NCBI GenBank assembly: GCA_034926785.1
Contig: JAYFQU010000016.1
Location: 13,540-77,539 of the forward strand
Direction of reading: 5' to 3'
Origin: UBA7703 sp034926785
GTDB taxonomy: Bacteria; Bacillota; Clostridia; Christensenellales; CAG-138
DNA: 64,000 bases
How positions within the stretch are numbered: position 1 is the stretch's first letter; each line of letters begins with the position of its first letter. Positions 18,543-27,748 of this stretch are shown here, one piece after another. The notes beneath the pieces are model-generated. The model was not told the DNA's origin and did no database searches. It saw nothing but the letters and a program-made list of their open reading frames with translations. Both the position numbers and the translations under genes were made by a program.

Positions 18543-19799
18543 TTAGTTGAGGAAGCCCTTGTAATGCCGCATGAGCATGTGGCTCTCGAGTTGGCTCGTC
18601 GTCTCAAGGGCGACGTTTACCATAATCAGCACGCTGGTTGCGCCAAACGCGCTGCTCTCGTCAAAGCCACGCAGCACGAGCTGCGGCAGGATCGCGACCA
18701 CCGCGAGGAAGAGCGAACCGAACAGCGTGAGGCGTCCGGAGATCTTTCCAAGATAATCGCTCGTCGGCTTGCCGGGGCGAATGCCCGTGATGAAGCCTCC
18801 GTTTTGCTGCAGATTCTTCGACATTTCGATCGGATTGAACGTCACGCTCGAATAGAAGAACCCGAAGCCGACAATCAGAAGCGCATAGACGATGTAGTAC
18901 ACCGCGCTGCCCGTGCCCATATACGTCTTATAGAACGTATAGAACGCGCCGTTCGGCCAGAACTGGGCGATCATACCCGGGAACTGGAGGAATGTGAGGG
19001 CGAAGATCAGCGGCAAAACGCCGTTGGAGTTCGCCTTGATCGGCAGGTAGGTGCTCTGTCCGCCGTACATTTTACGGCCGACCACGCGCTTGGCGTACTG
19101 CACAGGGATGCGGCGCTGCGCCTGATCAACATGGGTTACCATGGTGATGAGGCCGACGACGACGACCAGGAGGATGAGCAGTTCCCAGATCGGCAGTGTG
19201 CCGACAAAGAGCTGCTGACCAATGCTGATAAAGGTCTTGGGTACGCGCGAAACGATGGATGCAAAGATCAGCATCGAAACGCCGTTACCAATACCCTCCT
19301 CCGTGATGCGCTCGCCGAGCCACATCAGGAACGCCGTACCCGCCGTCGAGCAAATGCCGATGGTGGCATAGGTAAGCCAGTTTGTGTCTACCAGATACTT
19401 CGAGCCGAGGCCGATGAAGATACCGATGGACTGAACCATGGCCAGCACAATGCCGGTATAGCGGGTGATCTTTTCGATCTTGACCTTGCCATCCTCTTCC
19501 TTGCTCAAGCGCTCCAGAGAAGGAATCGCGATTGTGAGCAGCTGGAGGATAATCGACGCGTTGATGTAGGGTGAAATACCCATCGCAAAGATCGTAAACT
19601 GGCTAAACGAACTACCCGTGAGCAGATCGAGAAAGCCGAGGATGTCATACTGCGATACGGCTTCCTTAAGGAGCGCCGTGTTGACACCCGGAATCGGGAT
19701 GAAACTCCCGAGCCGGTAGACCACGATCAACGCAAGCGTGATGATAATCTTCTTGCGAATCTCTTTGATCTTAAACGCGTTGATGAATGTTTGGAACAT
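18543..19799 (-). CDS. secY: preprotein translocase subunit SecY
   Basis: Central channel of the Sec translocon. 418 residues with ten predicted membrane helices. Typical stretches are FIPIPGVNT, ITRYTGIVLAMVQ, GIGNGVSMLIF and the cytoplasmic RRIPVQYAKR loop that binds the ribosome or SecA. Its ATG shares one base with the rplO TGA, so translation is probably coupled. Confidence 0.98.
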   Translation of the reverse strand: MFQTFINAFKIKEIRKKIIITLALIVVYRLGSFIPIPGVNTALLKEAVSQYDILGFLDLLTGSSFSQFTIFAMGISPYINASIILQLLTIAIPSLERLSKEEDGKVKIEKITRYTGIVLAMVQSIGIFIGLGSKYLVDTNWLTYATIGICSTAGTAFLMWLGERITEEGIGNGVSMLIFASIVSRVPKTFISIGQQLFVGTLPIWELLILLVVVVGLITMVTHVDQAQRRIPVQYAKRVVGRKMYGGQSTYLPIKANSNGVLPLIFALTFLQFPGMIAQFWPNGAFYTFYKTYMGTGSAVYYIVYALLIVGFGFFYSSVTFNPIEMSKNLQQNGGFITGIRPGKPTSDYLGKISGRLTLFGSLFLAVVAILPQLVLRGFDESSAFGATSVLIMVNVALETTSQLESHMLMRHYKGFLN

Positions 19800-20242
19800 C
19801 AGCCGATCACCTCAACACTTCCGCCGGCAGCTTTGATTGCAGTTTGAGCGGATTGAGAGAACTTTGCCGCTTTAACGTCCAGTTTCTTCGTCAGCTCTCC
19901 GCCGCCCAAAACCTTCAGGCCGTCTTTTTCGATCTTGCTGATGAGGCCCGCTTCTTTGAGCGACTCAGCTGTCACTACGGTTCCGTTCTCCAGCCAGTCA
20001 AGGTCGGAAACGTTGATAATCGTGTATTCTTTTGCAAAGATGTTGGTAAATCCGCGCTTGGGCAAACGGCGTGCCAGCGGCATCTGTCCGCCTTCAAAAC
20101 CGTTCTTCTTGCTTCCGCTGCGCGCTTTTTGGCCCTTGTGACCCATCGTGGAGGTCTTGCCCATGCCGCTGCCGGTACCGCGACCGACGCGCTTCTTGGC
20201 CTTGACCGACCCTGGGGCGGGCGATAGTTCATGGAGTTTCAT
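19799..20242 (-). CDS. rplO: 50S ribosomal protein L15
   Basis: The 147 residues begin MKLHELSPAPGSVKAKKRVGRG, with the GSGMGKTSTMGHKGQKARSG RNA-binding tail that follows it in L15 proteins. The globular C-terminal half ends VEVIG. It lies between rpmD and secY, as expected for the spc operon. Confidence 0.98.
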   Translation of the reverse strand: MKLHELSPAPGSVKAKKRVGRGTGSGMGKTSTMGHKGQKARSGSKKNGFEGGQMPLARRLPKRGFTNIFAKEYTIINVSDLDWLENGTVVTAESLKEAGLISKIEKDGLKVLGGGELTKKLDVKAAKFSQSAQTAIKAAGGSVEVIG

Positions 20243-20260
20243 GATGCACGTCCTCCTGCT

Positions 20261-20464
20261 TTAAACTTCTTCCACCGAGATCAGGTGTTTGACCTTGAAG
20301 ATCTTGCCGCGCGTGCAGGCGTTATCCGGTTGGGTAACACTGCTGTTGAGCTTGTGCAGTCCCAGCGCGACGACTGTTGCCTGCTGATCCTTCAGGCAGC
20401 CAATCGGGCTCTTTACGAGCGTGATCTTGAGTTGTTTGGCCTCCGCCGCTTTTGCTTTCGCCAT
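20261..20464 (-). CDS. rpmD: 50S ribosomal protein L30
   Basis: The 67 residues include a short Ala/Lys-rich lead (MAKAKAAEAKQ) and the L30 core LKITLVKSPIGCLKDQQATV, then LGLHKLNSSV. The KSxIG segment is diagnostic. It lies between rpsE and rplO. Confidence 0.96.
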   Translation of the reverse strand: MAKAKAAEAKQLKITLVKSPIGCLKDQQATVVALGLHKLNSSVTQPDNACTRGKIFKVKHLISVEEV

Positions 20465-20477
20465 TGTAGCGTCCTCC

Positions 20478-20987
20478 TTAACCCAAGATTTCTTCTACGG
20501 ACTTGCCGCGAGCCTTAGCAATCTGTTCCGCGGTGCGGAGCTGGCTGAGGCCTTCAATCGTGGCTTTCACGCAGTTGCTGGGATTGTTGGAACCATAAGA
20601 CTTCGTGCGGATGTCGCGGATGCCGGCCATCTCAAGCACAGCACGCGCGGGGCCGCCCGCGATAACACCGGCGCCCTCTTCGGCGGGCAGCATGCGGACA
20701 TGGCCCTTGCCAAACTTGCCTTCTACGGCGTGGGGGATCGTCGTGCCCACGATGGGGACTTCGACCATATGACGCTTTGCGTCTTCAACGCCCTTGCGAA
20801 CCGCCTCGGGAATTTCCGCGGCTTTGCCGAGGCCTACGCCGACCTTACCCTTTTCATTGCCGACGACCATCAGCGCGGTGAACCGAAAGTTCTTACCACC
20901 CTTGACAACCTTCGCAACGCGGTTGATCGATACGAGGCGCTCTTTGAATTCGGCGGGCTCTTTTTCGAATCTCCTGTTGTTTTGCAT
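20478..20987 (-). CDS. rpsE: 30S ribosomal protein S5
   Basis: The 169 residues carry the dsRBD-like N-terminal domain (LVSINRVAKVVKGGKNFRFT, GNEKGKVGVGLGKA) and the C-terminal domain (ARAVLEMAGIRDIRTKSYGS). S5 acts in decoding accuracy. It is about 12 nt after rplR. Confidence 0.98.
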   Translation of the reverse strand: MQNNRRFEKEPAEFKERLVSINRVAKVVKGGKNFRFTALMVVGNEKGKVGVGLGKAAEIPEAVRKGVEDAKRHMVEVPIVGTTIPHAVEGKFGKGHVRMLPAEEGAGVIAGGPARAVLEMAGIRDIRTKSYGSNNPSNCVKATIEGLSQLRTAEQIAKARGKSVEEILG

Positions 20988-20999
20988 GTTCGTTCCTCC

Positions 21000-21368
21000 T
21001 TAGAAGTCCAGCCCGGCTTTACGAGCGCCGTCCGCGAGGGCGGCCACGCGTCCGGTATAGAGATAACCGCCGCGGTCGAACACGACCTTGGTGACTCCCT
21101 TTGCCTTTGCGCGCGCACCGACGAGTTCGCCGACCAGAGCGGCCTGCTCGACCTTGCTCTTGCCCTCGATCTTGCCCTTGATTTCGGCGTCCAGCGTGGA
21201 AGCTGCGACCAAGGTGTTTCCAACGGTGTCATCGATCACCTGCGCATAGATGTGCGTGGTGCTGCGGTAAACGTTCAAACGGGGACGCTCCGCACTGCCC
21301 ACAAGATCCTTGCGCTGGCGGTAATGACGATTTACGCGAATCGCGTTTTTATCGACTTTGCTAAACAT
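21000..21368 (-). CDS. rplR: 50S ribosomal protein L18
   Basis: The 122 residues include the 5S rRNA-binding core: RLNVYRSTTHIYAQVIDD, DRGGYLYTGRVAALADGARKAGLDF. The basic N-terminus (INRHYRQRK-like) is present. It lies between rplF and rpsE. Confidence 0.98.
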   Translation of the reverse strand: MFSKVDKNAIRVNRHYRQRKDLVGSAERPRLNVYRSTTHIYAQVIDDTVGNTLVAASTLDAEIKGKIEGKSKVEQAALVGELVGARAKAKGVTKVVFDRGGYLYTGRVAALADGARKAGLDF

Positions 21369-21388
21369 CTTTCGTCACTCCTTCCTGC

Positions 21389-21928
21389 TTACTTACCGGT
21401 CTTGCCTTCCTTGCGGCGAACGACCTCGTTCTCATAGCGAATCCCTTTGCCCTTGTAGGGTTCGGGCGGACGCACCGCGCGGATGTCGGCGGCCACCTGG
21501 CCGACCTTCTGCTTATTGATGCCCTTGACCGTGATCTTCGTCGGCGCGGGAACATCAAAGCTGATGCCATCGGGCGCGGGGAAGTTCACAGGATGGGAGT
21601 AACCGACGTTGATCACGAGGCCAGTGCCCTGCGCCTGCGCTTTGTAACCGACGCCGACGATCTCCAGCTTCTTTTCAAAGCCGCTCGTCGTGCCCACAAC
21701 CATGTTGTTGATGAGCGTGCGGGTTAAGCCATGCAGTGCGCGGTGGCGCTTGTCGTCACTGGGACGCTTGACGGTGAGGACACCCGCGTCCTGTTCGAGC
21801 ACCATCTCCGAAGAGACTTTTTCGGTGAGCGTGCCTTTCGGACCTTTTACGGTGACGACGTTGCCGTCTCCGACCGTAATTGTCACTCCGGCAGGAATGC
21901 TGACCGGAAGTTTTCCGATACGAGACAT
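21389..21928 (-). CDS. rplF: 50S ribosomal protein L6
   Basis: 179 residues from MSRIGKLPVSIPAGV; AAGGAG lies 8 nt before this ATG. It has the two L6 repeats and the conserved PEPYKGKGIRYENEVVRRKEGKTGK end. L6 contacts the sarcin-ricin loop region. It lies between rpsH and rplR. Confidence 0.98.
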   Translation of the reverse strand: MSRIGKLPVSIPAGVTITVGDGNVVTVKGPKGTLTEKVSSEMVLEQDAGVLTVKRPSDDKRHRALHGLTRTLINNMVVGTTSGFEKKLEIVGVGYKAQAQGTGLVINVGYSHPVNFPAPDGISFDVPAPTKITVKGINKQKVGQVAADIRAVRPPEPYKGKGIRYENEVVRRKEGKTGK

Positions 21929-22033
21929 GTTGTTTTCTCCTTTTTGTAATATCATGCAGGCGCGGATGAACGTTTTTCATCGGCTTGCCTTGCGGCGCGC
22001 CTCATTCAAACGATCCATCCGGCCAAGCTGTTT

Positions 22034-22426
22034 TTACCAAACGTAGGCCAGCACTTCGCCGCCAACGCCCTGCTTGCGCGCTTCCCTGTCGGTCATCACG
22101 CCGCGCGAGGTGGAAACAATCGCGATGCCCAAACCGCCGAGCACCTTGGGCATTTCATCTTTGCGGGCATAAACGCGAAGACCCGGGCGGGAGATGCGCT
22201 TGATGCCGACGATGACGCGCTGCTTGTTGGCGCCGTACTTGAGCTGAATCTTGATCGTCTTCTTCTCGCCGTCCGCAATGACTTCGAAGCTCTTGATGTA
22301 GCCCTCTTCAACGAGAATCTGCGCAATGGCCTTCTTCATCGTGGAGGCGGGAATTTCAACGGAATCATGCTTCGCAATCAGTGCGTTGCGGATACGGGTG
22401 AGCATATCGGCAATGGTATCTGTCAT
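22034..22426 (-). CDS. rpsH: 30S ribosomal protein S8
   Basis: The 130 residues start MTDTIADMLTRIRNAL and end with GIAIVSTSRGVMTDREARKQGVGGEVLAYVW, the 16S rRNA-binding segment. In Escherichia coli S8 represses the spc operon; whether it does so here is unknown. It follows rpsN. Confidence 0.98.
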   Translation of the reverse strand: MTDTIADMLTRIRNALIAKHDSVEIPASTMKKAIAQILVEEGYIKSFEVIADGEKKTIKIQLKYGANKQRVIVGIKRISRPGLRVYARKDEMPKVLGGLGIAIVSTSRGVMTDREARKQGVGGEVLAYVW

Positions 22427-22440
22427 GTTCGTTTCCTCCT

Positions 22441-22626
22441 TTACCAGCTTGCCTTGCGTACGCCGGGGATTTCGCCCTTATACGCCAGTTCGCGGAAGCA
22501 AATGCGGCAGATGCCATACTTGCGCAGAACCGAGTGGGGTCTGCCGCAGATGCGGCAGCGGGTGTATCCACGGGTGCTGAACTTCGGTTCGCGCGCCTGC
22601 TTTAACTTCATGCTTGTCTTAGCCAT
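22441..22626 (-). CDS. rpsN: 30S ribosomal protein S14, zinc-binding type Z
   Basis: The 61 residues begin MAKTSMKLKQAREPKFSTRGY. CRICG and CRICF supply the four zinc ligands of the short, Gram-positive S14 form. It lies between rplE and rpsH. Confidence 0.98.
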   Translation of the reverse strand: MAKTSMKLKQAREPKFSTRGYTRCRICGRPHSVLRKYGICRICFRELAYKGEIPGVRKASW

Positions 22627-22644
22627 TTTTGCTTTCCTCCCTTA

Positions 22645-23529
22645 TCAGCCCTGCACAAACGGGATGCCGAGCTGCGTGAGCAGCTCCTTGCACTCTTCGT
22701 CGGTCTTGGCGCTGGTCACGAACACAATGTTCATACCGCGCACCTTGTCGACGTCGTCATAGTTGATCTCCGGGAAGATCAGCTGTTCCTTGAGGCCAAG
22801 GGCATAGTTGCCGCGCCCGTCAAACGCCTTGTCGGATACGCCGCGGAAGTCGCGGACGCGGGGCAGGACGATGTTAAAGAGCTTATCGACAAAGTAGTAC
22901 ATCCGATCGCCGCGGAGGGTGACCTTCGCGCCGATAACCATGCCTTCGCGAACCTTGAAGTTCGCAACGCTCTTCTTGGCGCGGGTTGTAACCGCTTTCT
23001 GTCCGGCAATGGTGGTGAGTTCCTTGATGGCCGCCTCGATGCCCTTGGGATTTTCCTTGTCGGAACCAAGGCCCATATTGATGATGACCTTCTCAAGGTA
23101 CGGAATCTGCATGACGTTCTCATAGGAGAACTTGGCGCGCAGTGCGGGCGCGATCTCTTCTTTATAGCGCTGCTTGAGGCGCGGGGTGCCTTCGAGCTTT
23201 TTGAGTTCAGCCTGCGCGCCCTTCGCCTTTTTTGCCGCGGGCTTTGCGGCGGCTTCCGCTTTCTTCTCGACCTTGGCGGCGGCTTCCTTCACGGCGCCTG
23301 CTGCCTTGGCTACGACTTCCGCTGCGGTTTCGCTCACGGCGTCGGCTGCTTTTTCGGCGGTTTCAGCGGCGGCTTTGGCGGTCTTCTTAACTGCCTTCTC
23401 CACTGCATCCGCTGCCTCGGCGGCCTTCGGAGCTGCCTTTTTCGCGGCTTTCTTCACTTCTTCAACGACCGTTTCGGCTGCTGTTTCCACGGCGTCGGCC
23501 ACTGTTTCCAAATCTTTCTTCGTTGCCAC
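22645..23529 (-). CDS. rplE: 50S ribosomal protein L5 with long Ala/Lys N-terminal extension
   Basis: The L5 core (RLKQRYKEEIAPALRAKFSY, MQIPYLEKVIINMGLG, LRGDRMYYFVDKL, FPEINYDDVDKVRGMNI) occupies about residues 116-294 and is normal. Before it lie about 115 residues of Ala, Lys, Glu and Val, resembling histone H1 tails and probably helical. No Met lies at the usual L5 start, and a good AGGAGG-type site precedes the upstream ATG, so the extension seems to be translated. L5 binds 5S rRNA in the central protuberance. The role of the extension is unknown. Confidence 0.95.
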   Translation of the reverse strand: MATKKDLETVADAVETAAETVVEEVKKAAKKAAPKAAEAADAVEKAVKKTAKAAAETAEKAADAVSETAAEVVAKAAGAVKEAAAKVEKKAEAAAKPAAKKAKGAQAELKKLEGTPRLKQRYKEEIAPALRAKFSYENVMQIPYLEKVIINMGLGSDKENPKGIEAAIKELTTIAGQKAVTTRAKKSVANFKVREGMVIGAKVTLRGDRMYYFVDKLFNIVLPRVRDFRGVSDKAFDGRGNYALGLKEQLIFPEINYDDVDKVRGMNIVFVTSAKTDEECKELLTQLGIPFVQG

Positions 23530-23550
23530 TTGTCAGTTCCTCCTTCCGCC

Positions 23551-23892
23551 TTAATCAATAACTTTGCCGCACTTTTTGCAAACGCGGACGCTCTTTTGCT
23601 TCTTCTCGCCGGAAATCTCAACTTCCTTGAGCTTGTGGGCGATGCGGGTGGGCTTATCGCATTTGGGGCAGACCAGCATCACATTGGATGCGTGGATCGG
23701 GCTCTCCTTGTCGATACGGCCGCCGGGCTGTCCCTGCTTGCGGGGCTTCACATGGCGGGTAACCATTGCCGCGCCCTGCACGACAACGCGCTCGTCTGTG
23801 GGCTGCGCGATGAGAATCTTGCCCTTTTTGCCCTTGTCTTTGCCGGAGATGACAACGACGGTATCGCCTTTTTTGACGTTTAAGCTGTTCAT
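23551..23892 (-). CDS. rplX: 50S ribosomal protein L24
   Basis: The 113 residues start with the KOW motif (VKKGDTVVVISGKDKGKKGKI), contain HVKPRKQGQPGGRIDKESPIHASNV, and have CPKC and CKKC near the end, a zinc form. L24 starts assembly of the large subunit. It lies between rplN and rplE. Confidence 0.98.
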   Translation of the reverse strand: MNSLNVKKGDTVVVISGKDKGKKGKILIAQPTDERVVVQGAAMVTRHVKPRKQGQPGGRIDKESPIHASNVMLVCPKCDKPTRIAHKLKEVEISGEKKQKSVRVCKKCGKVID

Positions 23893-23906
23893 GTCATACT
23901 CCTCCC

Positions 23907-24275
23907 TTACAGTACTTCCGGTGCGAGGGACACAATTTTCATGTAGTCCTTCTCACGGAGTTCACGCGCCACGGGCCCAAAGATACGGGTTCCGCGGGGC
24001 TGCTTCTGATCGTTAATAATGACGGCTGCATTGTCGTCAAAACGGATATAACTTCCGTCCGGACGCTGAATACCGGAGACCGTACGCACGACGACCGCGC
24101 GAACAACATCCTTCTTCTTGACCGCGCCGCCCGGCGATGCGGACTTGACGCTGGCCACGATGACGTCGCCAATATTGGCGGACTTACGGTAGGAACCGCC
24201 CAGCACGCGAATGCACATGATCTCTTTCGCGCCGCTGTTGTCCGCGACCTTTAACCTGGTTTGCGGTTGAATCAT
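23907..24275 (-). CDS. rplN: 50S ribosomal protein L14
   Basis: The 122 residues match L14 closely: MIQPQTRLKVADNSGAKEIMC, KKKDVVRAVVVRT, RGTRIFGPVARELR. L14 lies at the subunit interface. It lies between rpsQ and rplX. Confidence 0.99.
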   Translation of the reverse strand: MIQPQTRLKVADNSGAKEIMCIRVLGGSYRKSANIGDVIVASVKSASPGGAVKKKDVVRAVVVRTVSGIQRPDGSYIRFDDNAAVIINDQKQPRGTRIFGPVARELREKDYMKIVSLAPEVL

Positions 24276-24295
24276 ATTCCCAGTTCCTCCAATCG

Positions 24296-24553
24296 TTACT
24301 TCGCCTTCTCGACGATTTCAACGAGGCGCCACCGCTTGTCTTTGCTGATGGGGCGCGTTTCCATAATCTTTACGGTATCACCGACGCCGCACTGGTTCTC
24401 TTCGTCGTGCGCCTTAAATTTCCGCGTGCGGTTGACCATCTTGCCATATAACGGGTGGCGAACCTTGGTCTTGATGGCAACAACAACCGTCTTGTCCATT
24501 TTATCGCTGACGACCACGCCGATACGGGTCTTTCTGTAGCCTCTCTGTTCCAT
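24296..24553 (-). CDS. rpsQ: 30S ribosomal protein S17
   Basis: The 85 residues form an OB fold: RKTRIGVVVSDKMDKTVVVA, VRHPLYGKMVNRTRKFKAHD, GDTVKIMETRPISKDKRWRL. It lies between rpmC and rplN. Confidence 0.98.
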   Translation of the reverse strand: MEQRGYRKTRIGVVVSDKMDKTVVVAIKTKVRHPLYGKMVNRTRKFKAHDEENQCGVGDTVKIMETRPISKDKRWRLVEIVEKAK

Positions 24554-24573
24554 GTGCTCTGTCCTCCTTCCCG

Positions 24574-24777
24574 TTACTCGGCGGCCTTCGCAAGCTCGCG
24601 CTCGCGAATGATCGTTTTTACTCTGGCGATGTCCTTTTTGCAGTCGCTAATCCGCTGGGGATTTGCAAGGCCGCCGGTCGCCGACTGAAAGCGAAGGTTG
24701 AACAGCTCGCTCTTGAGCTCTTTTTCCTGAGCGGCAAGCGCGTCGTTGGTCATATCGCGAAACTTATTTGCTTTCAT
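24574..24777 (-). CDS. rpmC: 50S ribosomal protein L29
   Basis: 67 residues from MKANKFRDMTNDAL. The start lies inside the end of rplP (14-nt overlap), with a GGGTGG ribosome binding site 8 nt upstream; GTG codons just upstream are weaker alternatives. The core LKSELFNLRFQSATGGLANP is diagnostic. Confidence 0.96.
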   Translation of the reverse strand: MKANKFRDMTNDALAAQEKELKSELFNLRFQSATGGLANPQRISDCKKDIARVKTIIRERELAKAAE

Positions 24778-25204
24778 CGGTTTCACCACCCTTTTCGGTT
24801 TCCTTCTTGATCACTTTGCACTTGAGCGGAAGCTTGTGCATCGCGAGGCGCAGTGCCTCGTAAGCAACCTCCTGCTCAACGCCGGCGATCTCAAACAGGA
24901 CGCGGCCCGGCTTCACGACGGCAACCCAGTATTCCGGGGAACCCTTGCCGCTGCCCATGCGGGTCTCGGCGGGTTTTTCGGTAACGGGCTTATCGGGGAA
25001 GATCTTGATCCAGACCTGGCCGCCACGCTTGATGTAACGCGTGAGCGCGACACGAGCCGCCTCAATCTGTTGGCTGGTGACCCAATGGGGCTCCAGCGCG
25101 ACAAGGCCATATTCACCGTTGGAGATCGTGTTGCCACGGGTGGCTTTCCCCTTCATACGGCCGCGGAAAACTCTGCGCCGTTTTACTCTCTTCGGCATCA
25201 ACAT
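24764..25204 (-). CDS. rplP: 50S ribosomal protein L16
   Basis: The 146 residues include MLMPKRVKRRRVFRGRMKG, ARVALTRYIKRGGQVWIKIF, and RMGSGKGSPEYWVAVVKPG. L16 helps to position A-site tRNA. The end overlaps rpmC. Confidence 0.98.
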   Translation of the reverse strand: MLMPKRVKRRRVFRGRMKGKATRGNTISNGEYGLVALEPHWVTSQQIEAARVALTRYIKRGGQVWIKIFPDKPVTEKPAETRMGSGKGSPEYWVAVVKPGRVLFEIAGVEQEVAYEALRLAMHKLPLKCKVIKKETEKGGETDESK

Positions 25205-25206
25205 GG

Positions 25207-25878
25207 TTATTTGCCCCCTTCCTCACGCCTGTCGGAAGCGCCGCGCTTGCCGAGCAGTTCGCCCTTGTAAATCCAGACCTTGCAGCCGATACGGCCGTAG
25301 GTGGTCTTCGCTTCCGCAAAGCCATACTGGATATCCGCGCGCATCGTCTGCAGCGGGATGGAACCGTCGTGGTAACCTTCGCTTCTGGCGATTTCCGCAC
25401 CGCCCAAGCGGCCGGACACCATGAGCTTGATTCCCTTGACGCTGTTCTTCTGCATCGCGCGGCCCATCGCCTGCTTCAACGCGCGGCGGAAGCTGATGCG
25501 CTTCTCAAGCTGGGATGCGATATTCTCTGCAACCAACTGCGCGTCCGCGTCGGGATCACGGATCTCCATGATGTTGACGCTCACGTCCTTGCCGGTCGCC
25601 TTCTTGATCTCTTCCTTGATCACTTCGATGCCCGTGCCACCCTTGCCGATGAGAAGGCCGGGGCGAGCGGTGAAGATGCTCACGGTGATTTTGCCCGCCG
25701 CGCGATCGATCTCGATGCGCGAAATGCTGGCAAGAAAGTACTTCTTCTTCACGAAGTCGCGGATCGTGCGATCCTCAACGAGGAAGTCGGCGAAATCCTT
25801 CTTGGAGGCGTACCAACGCGTGTTCCAGTCCTTGATGACGCCAACGCGGAAGCCGTTCGGATTAACTTTTTGACCCAT
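25207..25878 (-). CDS. rpsC: 30S ribosomal protein S3
   Basis: The 223 residues start MGQKVNPNGFRVGVIKDWN, with a KH domain (ARPGLLIGKGGTGIEVIKEE) and the C-terminal GRLGGAEIARSE segment. S3 lines the mRNA entry site. Only 2 nt separate it from rplP. Confidence 0.98.
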   Translation of the reverse strand: MGQKVNPNGFRVGVIKDWNTRWYASKKDFADFLVEDRTIRDFVKKKYFLASISRIEIDRAAGKITVSIFTARPGLLIGKGGTGIEVIKEEIKKATGKDVSVNIMEIRDPDADAQLVAENIASQLEKRISFRRALKQAMGRAMQKNSVKGIKLMVSGRLGGAEIARSEGYHDGSIPLQTMRADIQYGFAEAKTTYGRIGCKVWIYKGELLGKRGASDRREEGGK

Positions 25879-25892
25879 AGCTCATTTCCTCC

Positions 25893-26279
25893 TTACTTCG
25901 CCTGATCCAGTACGACCGTGATGTGGCTCGTGCGCTTGCGGATTGCACTCGCGCGGCCATGCGCCCTCGGCCGGAAACGCTTCAGGGTCGGACCCTGATT
26001 GGCGTAGATCTCGGCGACGTAGAGCTCTTCGCGGTTCAGGTCAAGGTTGTTTTCCGCATTTGCAATCGCGCTCTTGAGCAGCTTTGCAACCGGCTCGGTC
26101 GCCGCCTTCGGCGTGTAGAGCAGGATTGCTTCGGCTTCCTTTACGCTCTTGCCGCGGATCAGGTCGATGACGGCCTTCACCTTGCGCGAAGAGATTCGAA
26201 TGTATTTTGCGGTCGCGTGCGGGCGCTTATCGGCGTTGGCCGCGCGTTTGGCCGACTTTTCTCTCATTCTGGTTGCCAT
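25893..26279 (-). CDS. rplV: 50S ribosomal protein L22
   Basis: The 128 residues carry ATAKYIRISSRKVKAVIDLI, the NLDLNREELYVAEIYANQGP segment, and RPRAHGRASAIRKRTSHITV, the loop that reaches the exit tunnel and is linked to macrolide resistance. It has a basic N-terminal tail of about 20 residues. Confidence 0.98.
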   Translation of the reverse strand: MATRMREKSAKRAANADKRPHATAKYIRISSRKVKAVIDLIRGKSVKEAEAILLYTPKAATEPVAKLLKSAIANAENNLDLNREELYVAEIYANQGPTLKRFRPRAHGRASAIRKRTSHITVVLDQAK

Positions 26280-26294
26280 TTGCTTCGTTCCTCC

Positions 26295-26576
26295 TTACCT
26301 TGCAGAAGAGGACTTCTCGGAGCCCCTGTGTCCTCTGAACGTACGCGTCGGCGCAAATTCGCCGAGCTTATGGCCGACCATTTCTTCGGTAACGTACACG
26401 GGCACGTGTTTTCTGCCGTCATGCACCGCGATGGTATGTCCAACCATATCGGGGTAAATGGTAGAGGCGCGAGACCACGTCTTGACGACGGTCTTTTTTC
26501 CGCTCGCGTTCATCGCCTGAATGCGCCCAATGAGGCGTTCGCTGATAAACGGGCCTTTTTTAACCGATCTGCTCAT
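26295..26576 (-). CDS. rpsS: 30S ribosomal protein S19
   Basis: The 93 residues start MSRSVKKGPFISERL and include TWSRASTIYPDMVGHTIAVH and GHKLGEFAPTRTFRGH. It binds the head of the 30S subunit near S13. It lies between rplB and rplV. Confidence 0.98.
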   Translation of the reverse strand: MSRSVKKGPFISERLIGRIQAMNASGKKTVVKTWSRASTIYPDMVGHTIAVHDGRKHVPVYVTEEMVGHKLGEFAPTRTFRGHRGSEKSSSAR

Positions 26577-26599
26577 TGTATATCTCCTTCCTCTTCCCT

Positions 26600-27439
<840 letters not shown>

Positions 27440-27451
27440 GGTTCTTCCTCC

Positions 27452-27748
27452 TTACTGCGAGATGCTGTCGAAGAACTCGATGCCTTTGGAGTTCTCCTTG
27501 AGCTTCACATAGGCCTTCTTGCTGCTCGGCGTACGGCCCGAGGAAGTCCCCTGCCGGCGCACTTTGCCGTCGCGGTTCACCGTGTGCACGCTGGCGACTT
27601 CCACGTCGAAGATCTCTTCGACCGCTTTCTTGATCTCGATCTTGTTGGCGGTCTTGTCGACTTCGAACGTATAGGTTCTGCTCGGGAACTGATCATAGCT
27701 CTTTTCCGTCAGAACCGGCTTTTTGATGATGTCATAGGCGCTCTTCAT
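27452..27748 (-). CDS. rplW: 50S ribosomal protein L23
   Basis: The 98 residues include IIKKPVLTEKSYD, YTFEVDKTANKIEIKKAVEE and VNRDGKVRRQG. L23 is the docking site for trigger factor and SRP at the tunnel exit. Its ATG shares one base with the rplD stop. Confidence 0.98.
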   Translation of the reverse strand: MKSAYDIIKKPVLTEKSYDQFPSRTYTFEVDKTANKIEIKKAVEEIFDVEVASVHTVNRDGKVRRQGTSSGRTPSSKKAYVKLKENSKGIEFFDSISQ

